Source: Amphiura filiformis (Eukaryota > Echinodermata > Ophiuroidea > Amphilepidida > Amphiuridae). From it: 64,000 nt of DNA. The first letter of the stretch is position 1; each line of letters opens with the position of its first letter. This document shows positions 33,251 to 45,153 of the stretch, in pieces. The DNA is taken from assembly GCF_039555335.1 (NCBI RefSeq), contig NC_092642.1, forward strand, positions 55,345,776 through 55,409,775, written 5' to 3'. Below the pieces are notes generated by a model that was not told the origin of the DNA, made no database searches, and was given only the letters and a program-made list of their open reading frames with translations. A program made the position numbers and the translations under genes.

Positions 33251-33553
33251 AGGAGTATTTCGTGATCCTAGCATTCTATTTTTATGACATTTTTCAGCAG
33301 ATAACCACGAAAAAGGCTCATTCCCAAAATGTCAGTTGATTCAGATTTTGCGCTTGTGAGTTATGCATGAATATGTGTATTACAAGTACTGCTCCATATA
33401 GGCCACTGTTAATTGACGATATGTTTGCTAAATTAAATAATCTGCAAGAAATTTTGGTACATAAACATTATGTAGCCAGACGGTTCAAGACTTCAAGTGG
33501 TATAAAAATCTCAACTTTTTTTGAGAAAAGTGAGTCACAAAATGCCCTTTTTA
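33251..33553 (+). repeat. dispersed repeat, second TTCGTGATCCTAGCATCC copy
   Basis: Collinear with 5665-5985, with small indels. It ends just before the TTAAGGGGG MITE. Confidence 0.85.
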
Positions 33554-33576
33554 ATCATTGTAAATTTTCAAATGCA

Positions 33577-34215
33577 TTAAGGGGGTAGGCCTACTACACC
33601 CCTGGCCAATTTTGCGCCTATTTTTGCATTTTTCTCAAAAATTATAGTGCATAGGTGACAAGTAAGATATGTATACATCACCAAATGTGTTTTCAACGAT
33701 ATCTTATTTTGTATTTTACTTTGTACATTTTATATTACTTGCTACTTGTATTGATTTTAAAAACAATATGCCTATATTTAATTGCTTTCTATATTATCAT
33801 GTTATAGTAATATTGTTGTATTTTGTGTATATTATCCTGTTGTATCATGTGTAAGTTTAAGTAATTTTTGGTAGTTTTTTAAGGTTTTGCATTGTTTTCT
33901 TTGTAAAGCGCCTTGAGGCTTTTCTGCATAGGGCGCTATATTAAATCTTTGTTTATTATTATTATTATTATTATATTATAGGGGCAAGTACTATAAGTTA
34001 ACTACTGCACTGAAAATTCAGCAACTCAAGGCAAGTACCATAGTTATTGATTTATTGATCAAATATTGGTTTTCCCTCATTTTTGACTGTAACTCTACAA
34101 CTGTTGTCTGTGCTGAAATAAAATTTCCAGTGCAGTAGTTGTAGTCCTTGCCCCAATACTATACATATCTTACTTGTCACCAATGCGCCATAATTTTTGA
34201 GAAAAATTTAGTCAT
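33577..34215. mobile_element. TTAAGGGGG MITE copy 2, interrupted and 3'-truncated
   Basis: The left end reads TTAAGGGGGTAGGCCTACTA, so the common start is split by an AGGCCTA-type 6-bp addition. The body matches copy 1 at 27496-27856. It is interrupted at about 33673-33970 and lacks the final ACCCCCTTAA end. Confidence 0.85.
33673..33975 (+). mobile_element. retroposon 3' end inside the MITE
   Basis: T-rich sequence followed by GTAAAGCGCCTTGAGGCTTT, GGGCGCTATATTAAATC and a (TTA)n tail (33944-33975). A 3' stem-like GCGCC...GGCGCTATA block with a short tandem tail is typical of SINE or LINE 3' ends. No coding part is kept. Confidence 0.65.
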
Positions 34216-34526
34216 TGTTAGGCCTACTGTGTGGGGGTGGGCAACTTATAAAATGAGGTACAAAAGTGCACCTAAAGGTAAAAAACAGGGGCCGGCAAAG
34301 ATTGACTGAATTTTGACGTCGTCATTGGTTTTACACGTAAACACGAAAATGTCTCAAATAATTCCATAAGTGTATGCATGTTATCAAGCACTATTTTATC
34401 AGTCTTAATCCGTTGAGGTTCAACAGTGAACCTCATTTTAAGTACTGTTTTTTGAATTTTTTGTATGAATAACGCACGATATATATGTTATGATATACAA
34501 AAAAATTCCCCACATGTATCAATGTA
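34216..34526. other. non-coding stretch, nothing recognised
   Basis: No frame, repeat or paired ends seen. Confidence 0.4.
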
Positions 34527-34597
34527 TGCGTGGTGTAGCGGTTAACGTCTCCGCCTGCCACGCAGAAGGTCCCGAGATCGATTTCCACTACCGGCTA
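34527..34597 (+). tRNA. tRNA-Gly(GCC)-like pseudogene or tRNA-derived sequence
   Basis: The anticodon arm CTCCGCCTGCCACGCAGA has the tRNA-Gly loop CTGCCAC with anticodon GCC. Box A-like TGGTGTAGCGGTTAACG precedes it and box B-like GATCGATTTCC follows. The anticodon stem has a mismatch, and the T stem and acceptor stem do not pair well. It is therefore probably a pseudogene or the head of a degenerate SINE. Confidence 0.45.
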
Positions 34598-34909
34598 TAA
34601 TATTTTTTTTTTCTTCACATTAATTTTGAATCCAAATTATTTATTTTCATTTGAAAATCTATACATTGCACTGGGAAATATATTTCGTGCATTTTTTTCT
34701 GTAACGGGCCAATAGAGCTAAAAACGCACCACGGCACGTCCAACGTGCAGGCAGTGTTGCCATCATATTGTCATTTTGTTTACGCTATTGGCTGTTGCCG
34801 TATTAAATTACTGTCGGCCACCGTCGTCTGGTAAAAACAAAACAATTTGAACACAGCATTTGTTCATAAAGAATATTATTTATATATTATTTATGCTTGA
34901 TTTTGACAG

Positions 34910-35030
34910 TGAACTAAAGCCAAGGACAAATATGTTAGTGAAGAAATTGAAGGTGATGTCCCAGCTTTTCTGCAAGCCATTTGGGTGCAAGAGCCAAACA
35001 TTTTAAAGAGAAGATTGGAGAAAATGGGAG
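34910..35030 (+). CDS. exon-like segment, product unknown
   Basis: It begins after a splice-acceptor-like TTGATTTTGACAG (ends 34909) and stops at a good donor, GGGAG|GTAAGA (35031). From 34913 one frame is open to the donor and reads like protein, e.g. VSEEIEGDVPAFLQAIWVQE (about residues 8-27). A TGA (34910-34912) lies directly after the AG in that frame. It would need the next AG (34919), or the exon is dead. A second frame starting at the same AG is open for 31 codons to TAA. I recognise no family. Neighbouring exons were not found. Confidence 0.25.
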
Positions 35031-36564
35031 GTAAGAGCATTATACATTCATTACAGTACAAATATACACTACTAAACACCAACACCAACACTCAAAAGTT
35101 AGGTCTTCATAGTTGGAACTTTCTTTCCTGAAGGTACCATGTCAACAACGCCTAGAAAAGTTGCTATATGCCTTGAAAGAGTACATACTATTTTGCCATT
35201 CTCTGTGATTCATTTTCTCGGATTGGTACCAGATAGAAGTGACATATTACCACCAACAAGTGACATATTATTAATAAGTGAATATTATATCACCAACTAG
35301 TAACTAGTGCCATATGGGTATAATCAGAAATAATGGCACCAAAGTGTGACAAAAGGGTCAAAAATACAAACAGTGTTCAGAGATGTAATTGTTGTCTTAT
35401 TGTAAGCACAACCTATCTAAAGTCAAGAAAAAATAAAAAAATTACTTCAGTAATGTTACTAAATGTATTTTTTCAACTGGTTTATTGGCAAAAGTAGTCC
35501 AACATTTTTAGAAACAACACAAAAGATCTATGCCATTCCTTGTTATATTTTGACAAAATTATGCACATATGTAATTCTTTGAGTTTTAATTTTACTTAGA
35601 CTTGCTCCAAGTCCTCAGGCTTTCTATAGACTGATTCATTTTTCTATCAATTGTTCATTTATATCCATTGGTATATAAACCTATTTAAAACCATGGCCAC
35701 ACAACATGCACACTGCACAGAACATCATCCAGCCATGCCTCTGCCATTGGAGGGAATGTCCTTTAGTGTGAGAATACCCTGTCTCTTGTATACAGTGTGC
35801 TTGATGCTATTGTAAGCAGCCAGCAGGGATTTCCAGGTTAGATCAGGGAAGGCAGACCATGGTCAAACACATGAACCCTCAGGCCCCTCTGTGGCCAAAA
35901 CCAACATGCTCAGTGCATGGATAGAATGACATCCAAGAATGATTTGGAAATACTTCAGAAAAAACATTGATCTATAAGCAATATAGGTCTTTTATAGTCA
36001 ATTGGGTATTTAAAGGTTTCATGTTCAATTTCGAGCAAAAGTAAAGTAATTTTTTTAAAAGGAAGAAAGAAGAGGAAAAAGGCAGAAGCCTTGAATCAAG
36101 GCTAATTTTACTTAGACACTAAACTAAGATAGTCATGTAGAATTTTTCTCATGGAAACAAAGTTTCGGAAAAAAAAATTCATTAAAACATCTAAAAATTT
36201 GTGGAAATCTGGAATAAAAGTTTTTATTTGTAACCATCCAGCACAACTGAGCCCTGAAGTCGCCAATGATCATTTTTGAGACATTCAACCAAAATATTCT
36301 GCTTGAAATTAGCTTTAATATGATGTATATCATGTCTATAGTACTTGACATTTAAGTAGTGAAAAATCAATAAAACAGTCAATAAATCCTTTGTTTCCTA
36401 TTGTTTATTGTTTAAGGTCAATGGAGCATATCTCAATTGATAGTGGCACTGGAGACATCCGGGCTCAGTTGTGGTGGATGGTCACATTTGTCACAAGAAA
36501 CATCTTAAATTATTTTCTGTTTAAGTTTGTATAATGCTGAATTGATGTAAGGATCCATCAAACT
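35031..36564. other. non-coding stretch, nothing recognised
   Basis: Single-copy-looking AT-rich sequence; could be intronic if the exon-like segment before it is real. A phrase GACATCCGGGCTCAGTTGTG near 36455 has a weak inverted relative at 36240-36260 (CAGCACAACTGAGCCC). Confidence 0.35.
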
Positions 36565-37300
36565 AGTGCTATTGTGTAACACTCCTGACACTGTACAATA
36601 CCTGTATGGCCTGAAATATTTTATAAACTACATTTTCTAAAACAGTGTTTGTATTTTTTTGTTGACAACATCTATGGCCCTCTCAAAAAAGGCACAGAAT
36701 TTAGGTGATTTACGTTCAATTTTATTTTTTGAGCCCAGCTTGCATGTTGTTGTAACACTCCTGACACTTTGCTACAGTAGGCCTACCATAAGCCTCAAAT
36801 ATATATTTTGCAAATCACATTTTCTAAAGTAGTTTTTGTAATTTTTTGGTAACACTATCTATGGCTATCTCAAAAAGGGGCAAAAAATTGAATTACATTA
36901 TTGTTGAGCCTATATTACTTACAATTAATTGTCAGGAGTGTAACATTTTGGTCGAGCTATGAAAACCATGTTTTTATGTACATATTTCTTGAATATGAAG
37001 GTCTTTACATCATAATTGCAGCAGTTTGGCTTCAGGAATAAATTTTCAGTGCTATAAAAAGAACACCAACAGACTGGTAATTTCTTCAGAAATTTGAATT
37101 ATTGCCAATTAATTAATTCTGTGTAACACTCCTGACATTGACTATTTAGATAGCTGTAGCAAACATGTTCAAGCAATGGTGAATATTTTTCTTGTTTTTG
37201 AGTTCCTATCACAATGCACTAATAAAATAAAAATTAAAACATGAATATTGCCACCTTGGTGTATGAAAAAAATCAAGTTGAATTCTGATGTAACCCTCCT
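36565..37300 (+). repeat. diverged tandem repeat with period of about 175-185 bp
   Basis: TGTAACACTCCTGACA recurs at about 36577, 36752, 37121 and 37290 (decayed). An inverted form, TGTCAGGAGTGTAACA, is at about 36930. Adjacent units also share ACATTTTCTAAA, TTTTTTGGTAACA-like and TCTATGGC.CTCTCAAAAA. An isolated copy of the word is at about 38471. Confidence 0.7.
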
Positions 37301-38122
37301 GACGAGACAGAATTTCTCTTTTCAACCCACTCTAAAAAGAAAACGGTTTTGATATCATGCAAGTTTTATTTTTTCCAAGTTTGGCCCAAATGTTGTTTTT
37401 ACTAAAAAACAGACTGAACTAGTGGCAAATGGTGGTCATAGACCACAAACCTAGCTGGGGCATGTTGGTGTTGTGGAGGTATCTGACCCCTGCAAAATGT
37501 TACAAAAATGTTCCCCTGGTCATGAGGTTTGGCGTCACCGAGTTTGAGTCCCATACTCCTTACAGATGCCCAGAAAATTAAATTATAAGATTTGACCCAG
37601 ATAACCTTTGACCTGACCCCTGCACAGCGTTCCAAAGTGTTCCCCTGGTCAGTAAGTTTCTTGTCACAAGAGTTTGAGCCCGTATCCCTTACAGATGTCC
37701 AGAAAATGCATTTCGAAAATTTGACCTCTGCATGACCTTTGACCTGACCCCTGTAAAATGTTCCCCTGATCATGAGATTTGTTGTCACTGATTTTGAGCC
37801 CCACACCCCTTACAGATGTTGAGATAAGGCAATTGTAAGATTTTACCCCTTAATGACCTTTGACCCCAATTCTGAGTGCAAGGTATGGGCACTGGGTAAA
37901 GCCGATGCACATGTGTAAGTGACGTCATTGTGCTATGTAATATGTGGCAGAAGAAGCATTTTGAAGGTATTTGGTTATACCGAAAATGCCCCTTTAATGA
38001 CCTTTGATCCCAATTCTGTTTGCACCCTATGGGCACTGGATATAGCCGATACATATGTACAAGTTACGTGATTGTAGGGTGTAACATGTAGGAGGAGAGG
38101 CATTTTGAAATTTTTGTTGCCA

Positions 38123-38152
38123 GAAGAAAGAAAGAAAGAAAGAAAGAAAGAA
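38123..38152 (+). repeat. (GAAA)n microsatellite
   Basis: Seven or so GAAA units inside the right part of the preceding element. Confidence 0.9.
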
Positions 38153-38171
38153 GAATCGGAGAGCATTACAG

Positions 38172-38207
38172 TACCTAGCTGGGGGGTGTAAACCCCCCAG
38201 CTAGGTA
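38172..38207. repeat. perfect 15-bp-stem palindrome
   Basis: TACCTAGCTGGGGGG, loop TGTAAA, then the exact complement. It forms the right end of the 140-bp-unit element. Confidence 0.95.
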
Positions 38208-38689
38208 AATAGATAATTACTGTCATCATTACCTTATTATGCTACACAATCTGGTGACGAGTGATTTTTGGAACATATTTTATTTTTCGCAACATGTGGT
38301 CTTCACATGTTCATAAGTAGACTACTAAGTGACTAATATGAAAGAATTTGGTACTTAATAATAGCTGACACTTCACAAAATGCCATGAAAACCGATGCAA
38401 AACTTTTTAACTTGTAGATTTTTTACATGCATGATTAAAATACAAGTACCTCTTTTCTTGTCACGCTAACATGTAACACTCCTGACCATATGGGAAAGAA
38501 AATTGGGCATATTATTTTTTACATGACAGCTATATGACACTACAAATTGCTGTGGTTAAAGGGCCAATCATAAAACACATTTTAAAAGATGAATTTCTTT
38601 GCTGGTCTTTTTCATTTGCACAGCAGACATCAGCAACCTAACGGTGCCATTATTTTTTACTTTACCCATATGTGACAGTGTTGGAGGCC

Positions 38690-39075
38690 TCCTGACAACC
38701 TTGCACTAGCTTCCAGTTTGCCAATAAGTACTCATTAGTACTGTTTAAAATCCCTCTGTATGTAGATAGGTCCTTGCCACACCCAAGTCCAAACTAAATT
38801 TTGGACTATACCGTTTATGTTCCTGCTCATACCTTGAGCTCGTTTTCTGACAGTAACCGGCTCGCTATTCAAAGACATAGCCACAGAATCACTGGCAAAA
38901 GCAGATTTGACATTGCAGCTGCTACGGCATGAAATTCGCAACATGTGAACATAAATCTGCCACGACCACATCTCTGTTTTCTTGAACTGTTCTCTTGTTT
39001 TTTGACTTTTTGTGTATATTTCTTGTAAGCGCCATGGTATTTTCTGGTGAATGACACCATAAAATGCCTGTAAAT
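38690..39075 (+). pseudogene. LINE 3' remnant (reverse transcriptase tail)
   Basis: In translation, pieces match the tail common to CR1/L2/Jockey-type LINEs. TTGCACTAGCTTCCAGTT corresponds to the LHWLPV motif with W changed to stop. Later SFSDSNRLAIQRHSHRITGK and FDIAAATA (stop) NS correspond to the region before WNSLP. GCGCCATGGTATTTTCTGG and the following CACCATAAAATGCCTGTAA are a typical 3' ending. Many stops and shifts make it an old fragment, unrelated in position to the LINE at 28-32 kb. Confidence 0.55.
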
Positions 39076-39865
39076 GTAACCAAAGAGATGTTTGATATAA
39101 AAACAGGGTTTCTAGCCAATCAGGAAATTTACAAAAATGGGAAAAACCAGTGGATTTTGTTTACCCAATTAGAACATGCAATTGTTTTTACCCCCTTTAA
39201 TTGTTGTGCAGAAAATAAAGTGTCATGCAGAAAAAGTGATATCATAATTTACGCAACACACAAATTGGAATGTGATGCAGCGTATCTTATATGAGATGCA
39301 CCCAAAATGTGTCACATCACAGTGAACCAATTTGACATGTTTGTAAATGAATAGTACATCATTTATTGATATATGCTAAGAAAAGTGGTATGACTGAAGG
39401 GATAAACCTTAAATTGTATAGAGAAGTTCAATTTTAATTGGATATTCACTTGAAGGTGTCAAGGATATACACAAATCTTATTCCACACATTCTAATCTGA
39501 ATTTTGGATTTAGAAACAATTCAAATCTTATGTTGCAACCAAAATTGGGCAATAGCTGCATTATGGGAACTTTCATGTATTGATGATTTCTCTGTATGTA
39601 TTCTCTGTATTGTTTAATCATTTCATTTCATATTTCAAGCAGTAAATTATAGTGTATTTTAAGTTAGATATTACTATTAGAAGATTCAAGATTTACAAGA
39701 AATGTTGGCCAGATTAATCTTGTCTTTGATGTTGTTAGCAGGCTCAGTTTAAAACAGAGCATATTACTTGTTACATATGCATGGAGAATATGTACCTTGC
39801 TTTACAGTTTATCCTTTACATTTAGGTTTAGTTTCATTTATGATATTTTACTGTATTGTTTTTGT
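39076..39865. other. non-coding stretch, nothing recognised
   Basis: AT-rich; short frames without recognisable content. Confidence 0.4.
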
Positions 39866-40012
39866 AGAAAAGTCAAGACTACAGGTGAAAACAGCCTTGT
39901 TTGTTTTATGGCATCTGAGAAGTTAATGAGGACAAAAAACAAACACCTCGATTTCACTCATTTCACTCATGTGATGGCCTCAGGACTAAACTGTGCAATA
40001 CCAGATAACTGA
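39866..40012 (+). CDS. possible terminal exon, product unknown
   Basis: A pyrimidine-rich TATTGTTTTTGTAG precedes an open frame of about 47 codons that ends in TGA at 40010-40012. It includes GENSLVCFMASEKLMRTKNK. No family recognised, and no upstream exon in phase could be shown. Could be chance. Confidence 0.15.
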   Translation, partial: RKVKTTGENSLVCFMASEKLMRTKNKHLDFTHFTHVMASGLNCAIPDN

Positions 40013-40450
40013 GTGTGCTGAATCTGTAAGTAAATTTAAGGGTTGGTAATTTACGGTGAAATACCATAATTTAAAAAATGGGGAAAATAAAGAAAGCAAA
40101 TATTTTGAGAGCATTGGGCTATTCCAGCAAATAAGTGCACACCTCCCAAGTTTATCCCTCCACAAAAGTCATAATTTCTAGTCACGAACAACCACTGCAA
40201 AAACCCGGAAATCCAAAGGCTTTGTTAAAGGTGCAAACATCCCAGAAATGTTAACCACTTTCATCTTGAAATTGCGGAATTCCAACCACATATTCTACAC
40301 AAGGGTATATGTGACCCATCACATATAAAAGCAACCACTTGGCTTCAGAAATGAAAAAGGAGATTTAAACACTATAGGTTAAACTTCAATTTTTAAATGA
40401 CACCTTGTTGAAATCAGATACATTAAACATCTAGGCTTAGGAAGATTTTC

Positions 40451-40664
40451 AACATGGGGGGAGGGGGGCTGACAAAAAAAATTGGTGACCTATACTGGGG
40501 GTGCCCTCGGTGTCAGGAAATTTTGCAAAAAATAGGTCAAAAACACCCATTTTCCCGCTATCTGGTCATATTTTTTTACTTTATCTGAAATTATAGGAGG
40601 GCCTGAGCCCCCAGACCAAAGTTATTGAGGGGGCTGAGCCCCCACAAGCCCCCTTCCCCATGTT
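40451..40664. mobile_element. 214-bp MITE with AACATGGGG ends
   Basis: Starts AACATGGGGGGAGGGGGGCT and ends AGCCCCCTTCCCCATGTT; the inverted similarity covers about 20 bp. GAGGGGGCTGAGCCCCCAC inside is itself a hairpin. Target duplication unclear. Confidence 0.7.
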
Positions 40665-42048
40665 TCCGAAACCTATGTTAAAAATGTTTTGTGAGGCAAA
40701 ACAAGCTCAAGTTTCTTTTATTTTCTCTCATCTTCTTTCATTGTTATCTGACCATGACAGGGATTTACTAGGGTCTGGTGGAATGTACATAAATGTAGAA
40801 TTCATGCCTAAACCATAAGCATTGAGCAATGCTGAAAAAGGGGGTCTTAACAGCCTTAGATATGCGTCACCTCCCTGGGAAATGCTCAGCACTTTTAGTT
40901 GGTGATTTTCATGCCATATATTTGGATGAAAATAATTGGATTTGAAATTTCAAAATCAAATAATGGTTGGATGGAAATACCATTATAATTTGGTTGGAAT
41001 TTCAATATCTTCTACACCATTTCCACAGTTTCATGTTGAAAATATTGGATCTGGAATTGCTTCGCAATTTCTTCCTGTTTTCTTTCCCTTTCCTCCTTCC
41101 CATGTAAAGCCGCCCATGCGTACAGCCACAGGTACCAAATATAGGTGACACTTGGGAATTCAACATGTAAACTACATGTAGGCCAGGCCTACTACATGTC
41201 CTGGCTACATGTGTATGGTTGAAGAAATTAACGATTACATAATGCGCGCATCAATGCAGTCCAAGTTTGATCAGCAGGCGCTTTTTCATACTCGCTCACC
41301 GCTTCCTAAAGTTTGTGTATCTCATTATATTTAGTCCACATTATCTATTTTATAAATTGACAGTGTTATGTTTTTCATGCTTTCACTGAAGATAAATAAC
41401 AGTGTGTCGAAAAAAACTTTGATTTCTGCAATTGGAAGCTTTCCAACTTGAATTTTTTAGGTTGTGCAAATATGTTATATTTTAACTTTCCAAAGAATAT
41501 TTGTGCCAAGAATGACAATGATAAAGTGCTTACAGTTTTACGTGTGATTTTTGATATTTCTTGGAAATATTCCAAAAACATTAATGTGTGTGAGAAATTT
41601 TTTAAAGCCAGCTGGAATTCTTTTTACAATAATTCTTTATGCAACATTTAATATCAACATTAACGAAAAAAGACATTTACAAGTACAGAGCAATCGAGCA
41701 TCATCTTACATGCAAAGCTTTTCAATATCATGCAGGTTTTCAAATTTGAACAAAACCTAATTAGATGTTTTGAAAGAAACAGATTGTTTAAAAAGAACGA
41801 AAAGGATTTCACCGAACAAAATATGAAGGCCACTGACAGTGTTAACCACTAGTGCGCATTGTGTTGAATGATCTCTCTTTCAAACTTGGAATGAAGTGAA
41901 TTGAGGCATACATTATGTAATTTCTTCGCAATCAGTCAACCGATTCCAGTAAAATTAGCGTATAAGATGCGGAATAAGATGGGCTACACGCTATTTTTTA
42001 GATTGTTGAGTTCTGATGTCTATTTCTCGACTTACGTCCAAATTTCTT
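40665..42048. other. non-coding stretch, nothing recognised
   Basis: Overlapping short frames near 41375-41760 on both strands reflect AT-rich sequence. No repeat or RNA gene recognised. Confidence 0.35.
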
Positions 42049-42082
42049 AGCCCGATAATTTTTTTCTGGGACACCCTGTATA
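42049..42082 (-). mobile_element. mariner-type terminal repeat, isolated
   Basis: On the minus strand it reads TACAGGGTGTCCCAGAAAAA, a mariner-like end next to TA. No partner end or transposase was seen, so this is a fragment. Confidence 0.45.
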
Positions 42083-42667
42083 GCACACGAGATCTCATAT
42101 CTGGTTGCCAGTGCCGAGATGGTGGCTCTGCACAATGCGCTGAGAATTGTATCATGTTTTGTTGAATGTTTTTGACTTTGCATCATGAACATAGTATTAT
42201 ACTCATACAAGCTATTTTGTGCAACTTGGGAACATATTGCATTGAGCACCCGTGTTTTTCAAGATGTACTCAATGATAGCCAGTTCAAGCAGGGCTCAAA
42301 ATACTTCTTGGATGATGAGGACTATTTTGATCTGATTTCATTCAAGGTCCACTGACTGGTAAAATCATGTGAATGTATTATGTGAACAATATGATTTCAT
42401 TTACTGCATTTTTCTGTATTTTATTGCAGTGCCTCAGACTAAGGAAGAAAATGATTGGTGAAACGGGCAATGGATGACATTCAGTAAACTCCCGAGTAAA
42501 CTACCAGAAACATATCAGGTGACATCATGGTCTGACAAAAACTGAGAAACTTCACGCACAGAAAATTATACACACTGCATTAAGGATACGATACATGATT
42601 TACCGACAAGTGACTCATTTTGGAATGCGATCATGAATTTTGAAGAAAAAAAAGTTTCCACAGGCTT

Positions 42668-42745
42668 CGTTGGGACTAGAACCAGCGATTCTAAACTTCC
42701 TTTGATTACGGCGTCTAGCGCTTTACCGCTTCGACCATGGTGGCA
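42668..42745 (-). tRNA. tRNA-like sequence, probably tRNA-derived pseudogene
   Basis: On the minus strand, CATGGTCGAAGCGGTAAAGC resembles box A and GCTGGTTCTAGTCCC box B; between them GACGCCGTAATC could be an anticodon loop with CGT. The stems do not close well, so a functional tRNA is unlikely. Confidence 0.35.
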
Positions 42746-43490
42746 GTTGAGCGGATGAGTGTAATGATAAATGATAAATCTCATAATGCCATCTTTAGCC
42801 TTTTGTTTACTAAAAAAGATGCGGTTTGTAAAGATAGATTAGCCGTTTTATGCATAAATAGCACGAACGTTTGGGAAAGGTTTCAAACAAATAATAATTG
42901 CGTAAGTCGGGAATTATCTGCGTCGCAATGTTTTGTTTTGGTTTTAGGAATTTGACCTTAAAATTTACGACTTCATGACATTATCATTCAAATCAACAAA
43001 AGATATTTCAACAGTATATGGCCTCATTCTTTCTCTAGAATGTTTTGTACATGTATGTGAAATAGCTTCAACAATGGTTCGCTGCATAATGGTAAAAATA
43101 GCCTTGACCTAAAAAAGGGCGAGAGGTACCATATTTACGGATTCAGGCTAAATTTAAAATTGATAAAACGTTTGTTTTTTGATCGATTACAAAAATTATT
43201 TTTTGTCGTATAAAAGAAATTGTGTCTGGCGTGAATTGCACTACAGTTTTTATTCCTAGGGCACTTTGACTTCTTCAAAAAATTTTTTAATGATAGAGTG
43301 AATCCCCTGGCCCTCTATAATTACCAACAAAAGATCGAAACCCCTTAATACAGTTTAACTTTGGAAGATGACCTATTCAGAGGTCAATGACTGTGCAGTG
43401 TGCACCAACTGTTTGAGGGTATTGTGAAAAATTAAAATCTGAATATAATGCAGTCTAAAATGCCAGATTTATTAATTATTAATATATAAA
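42746..43490. other. non-coding stretch, nothing recognised
   Basis: No frame above 72 codons, no shared repeats. Confidence 0.4.
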
Positions 43491-44490
43491 ACCAGAGCGG
43501 TTATGGCACCACAGCTGAACCACAGGCCTTTGCAGTATACCACTGTCACCCGGGGGTCATACATTCTTTGGATATCTAATATTATCTAGATATGAAAAGG
43601 ACCCAAAATAGGAATATTGACCCCAGTCTAATTATGAGTGTCTCCCCACAGAAATTATTTTCATATTCTTTACTTTTTTCTCTTTTATTTGACATACATT
43701 CTTTACTTCTTTCTCTTTCATTTGACACCACTCGGGAGCTCATACCACCTTGGCATTTCGAGATATGAGAAGGACCCAAAATCCTGCCATTGTGGCCTGT
43801 GGCCTGTACACCATCCGTGAAAATCAACTTTGGAAAGCACCCTAAAAAAGGATTTAACGCTTGGCTAAAACGATACCCTAAACAGGTGTTTTCACACGTA
43901 CCCTAAACAGGGATTTTATTCCTTGCATGAAATTTCATACCCTAAATTCCATTTCTGCGTATTAGCAATTGCAATTTTGCTACCCTTTTTTCCAATATTT
44001 CATGTTTTTGACACCCTAAACACGTTACGCGCGTATCATGCTTACCCATGAAAAACTACCCTTTTTACACGTTTTATTATCGCAGATGGTGTACAGGCCA
44101 CAATGGGAGTGATCCCCCCGGGCCCAAAATATGATTATTGACCCAGGTCCTATGAGGAGTGTTACCCCAGGTGGGATAATAATTTTATTATATTCTTTAC
44201 TATGTTCTCTTTCATTTTACACCACTTGGGGGTTCATATATTCTAGGCTTTTGAGATAGGAAAAGGACCCATATGAATATTGACCTGGGTCTTATGTTGA
44301 GTGCCACCCCAGGTGTGAAAATATTTTTTATTATATTCTTTACTTTTTTCTCTTTAATTTGACACCACTTGGGGAGGGGGTCATACCTTTGTGGCATTTA
44401 GAGATATATCCATTTTAGACCAAAATGTTAGTCAGTCAGTAAGTAAGATACACTAATGTAGGCTGATACCATTTCATGGTCCAGCAAAAA
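43491..44490 (-). mobile_element. Helitron/Pearl-like element H4, both ends present
   Basis: On the minus strand the left hairpin is GCTGGACCATGAAATGG (about 44469-44485). The core units carry GTGTCAAATGAAAGAG and GGGTCAATATTC, and the right end is GGTTCAGCTGTGGTGCC, AACCGCTCTGG (43491-43520). It is interrupted by a 319-bp foldback element at 43788-44106. A mariner-type element abuts its hairpin end at 44498. Confidence 0.65.
43788..44106. mobile_element. 319-bp foldback element inside H4
   Basis: Starts CCATTGTGGCCTG and ends CAGGCCACAATGG, with GTACACCATC and GATGGTGTAC just inside (the left end has a 7-bp repeat of TGGCCTG). The interior repeats TACCCTAAACAGG-like words. No coding capacity, and no clear target duplication. 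Confidence 0.85.
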
Positions 44491-44497
44491 TATGGTA

Positions 44498-45153
44498 CAG
44501 GGTGTTTCAAAATGATTGGTACCCATATCAATATCCAGTGAACATGGCCAAGTCTGCTTCATCAAAATGCATCATTACATCTAAACTGACCTCAAATAGA
44601 AACTTATAATTTTTCACAAGGTCATATCTTAAAATCCTCTCCATAAAAATGAACAAAAAATTGCACACAGGATTACTTCAATACTCTACTCTAAACACAT
44701 GTCAGTAACCAAGCAGTTGTCCAACTGACACAACAGCAAAATGCACTGACATGGAACACCTTTCTGGACCAAAATTCACATCCCAACAGATTTCCGTTGT
44801 AGGGTTCCAATTATTCACCTGTGAATGTGGTCCCGGAAGCTGTTCCGTGTCAGTGCATTTTACTGTTGTGTCAGTTGGACAACTGCTTGGTTACTGACAT
44901 GTGTTTAGAGTAGAGTATTGAAGTTATCCTGTGTGCAATTTTTATTCATTTTTATGGAGAGGATATTAAGATATGACTTTGTGTAAAATTATAAGTTTCT
45001 TTTTGAGGCCAGTTTACATGTACCTTGTTTGTAGATTTGTCATTAAACAATAAATTGTAGTAATTTCAAGAGGATCTAATGCTGAATGTGGAAGAAGCAG
45101 GTATTTGATTAGACTAACAATCTTATGGATCCCAATCATTTTGATACACCTTG
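44498..45153. mobile_element. 656-bp mariner-type foldback element, TA duplication
   Basis: Ends CAGGGTGTTTCAAAATGATT and AATCATTTTGATACACCTTG, each next to TA (44496-44497 and 45154-45155). Inner arms 44600-44762 and 44839-45000 are about 160-bp inverted copies (AACAGCAAAATGCACTGACA and its complement). No transposase frame. Confidence 0.9.

Larger units (their letters stand above)
37440..38210. repeat. CCTAGCTGGGG-ended element with 140-bp tandem units
   Basis: The left end has GACCACAAACCTAGCTGGGG and the right end CCCCCCAGCTAGG. Inside are three units of about 140 bp (TTCCCCTGGTCATGAGGTTT, GAGTTTGAGCCC, CTTACAGATG.CCAGAAAAT, TGACCTTTGACCTGACCCC), then two units with CAATTCTG...GGGCACTGG. 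It includes TGACCTTTGACCCC at 37854-37867, the exact complement of the DR1 word at 8491. A reverse relative lies at 59405-59660. Confidence 0.8.

Noticed and set aside
34527..34597. Functional tRNA-Gly gene
   Set aside because: Anticodon loop is right, but the acceptor and T stems do not pair.
43840..44000. ACCCTAAACAGG repeats, possible interstitial telomere sequence
   Set aside because: The spacing and sequence are irregular and lie inside a foldback element; not TTAGGG-type arrays.
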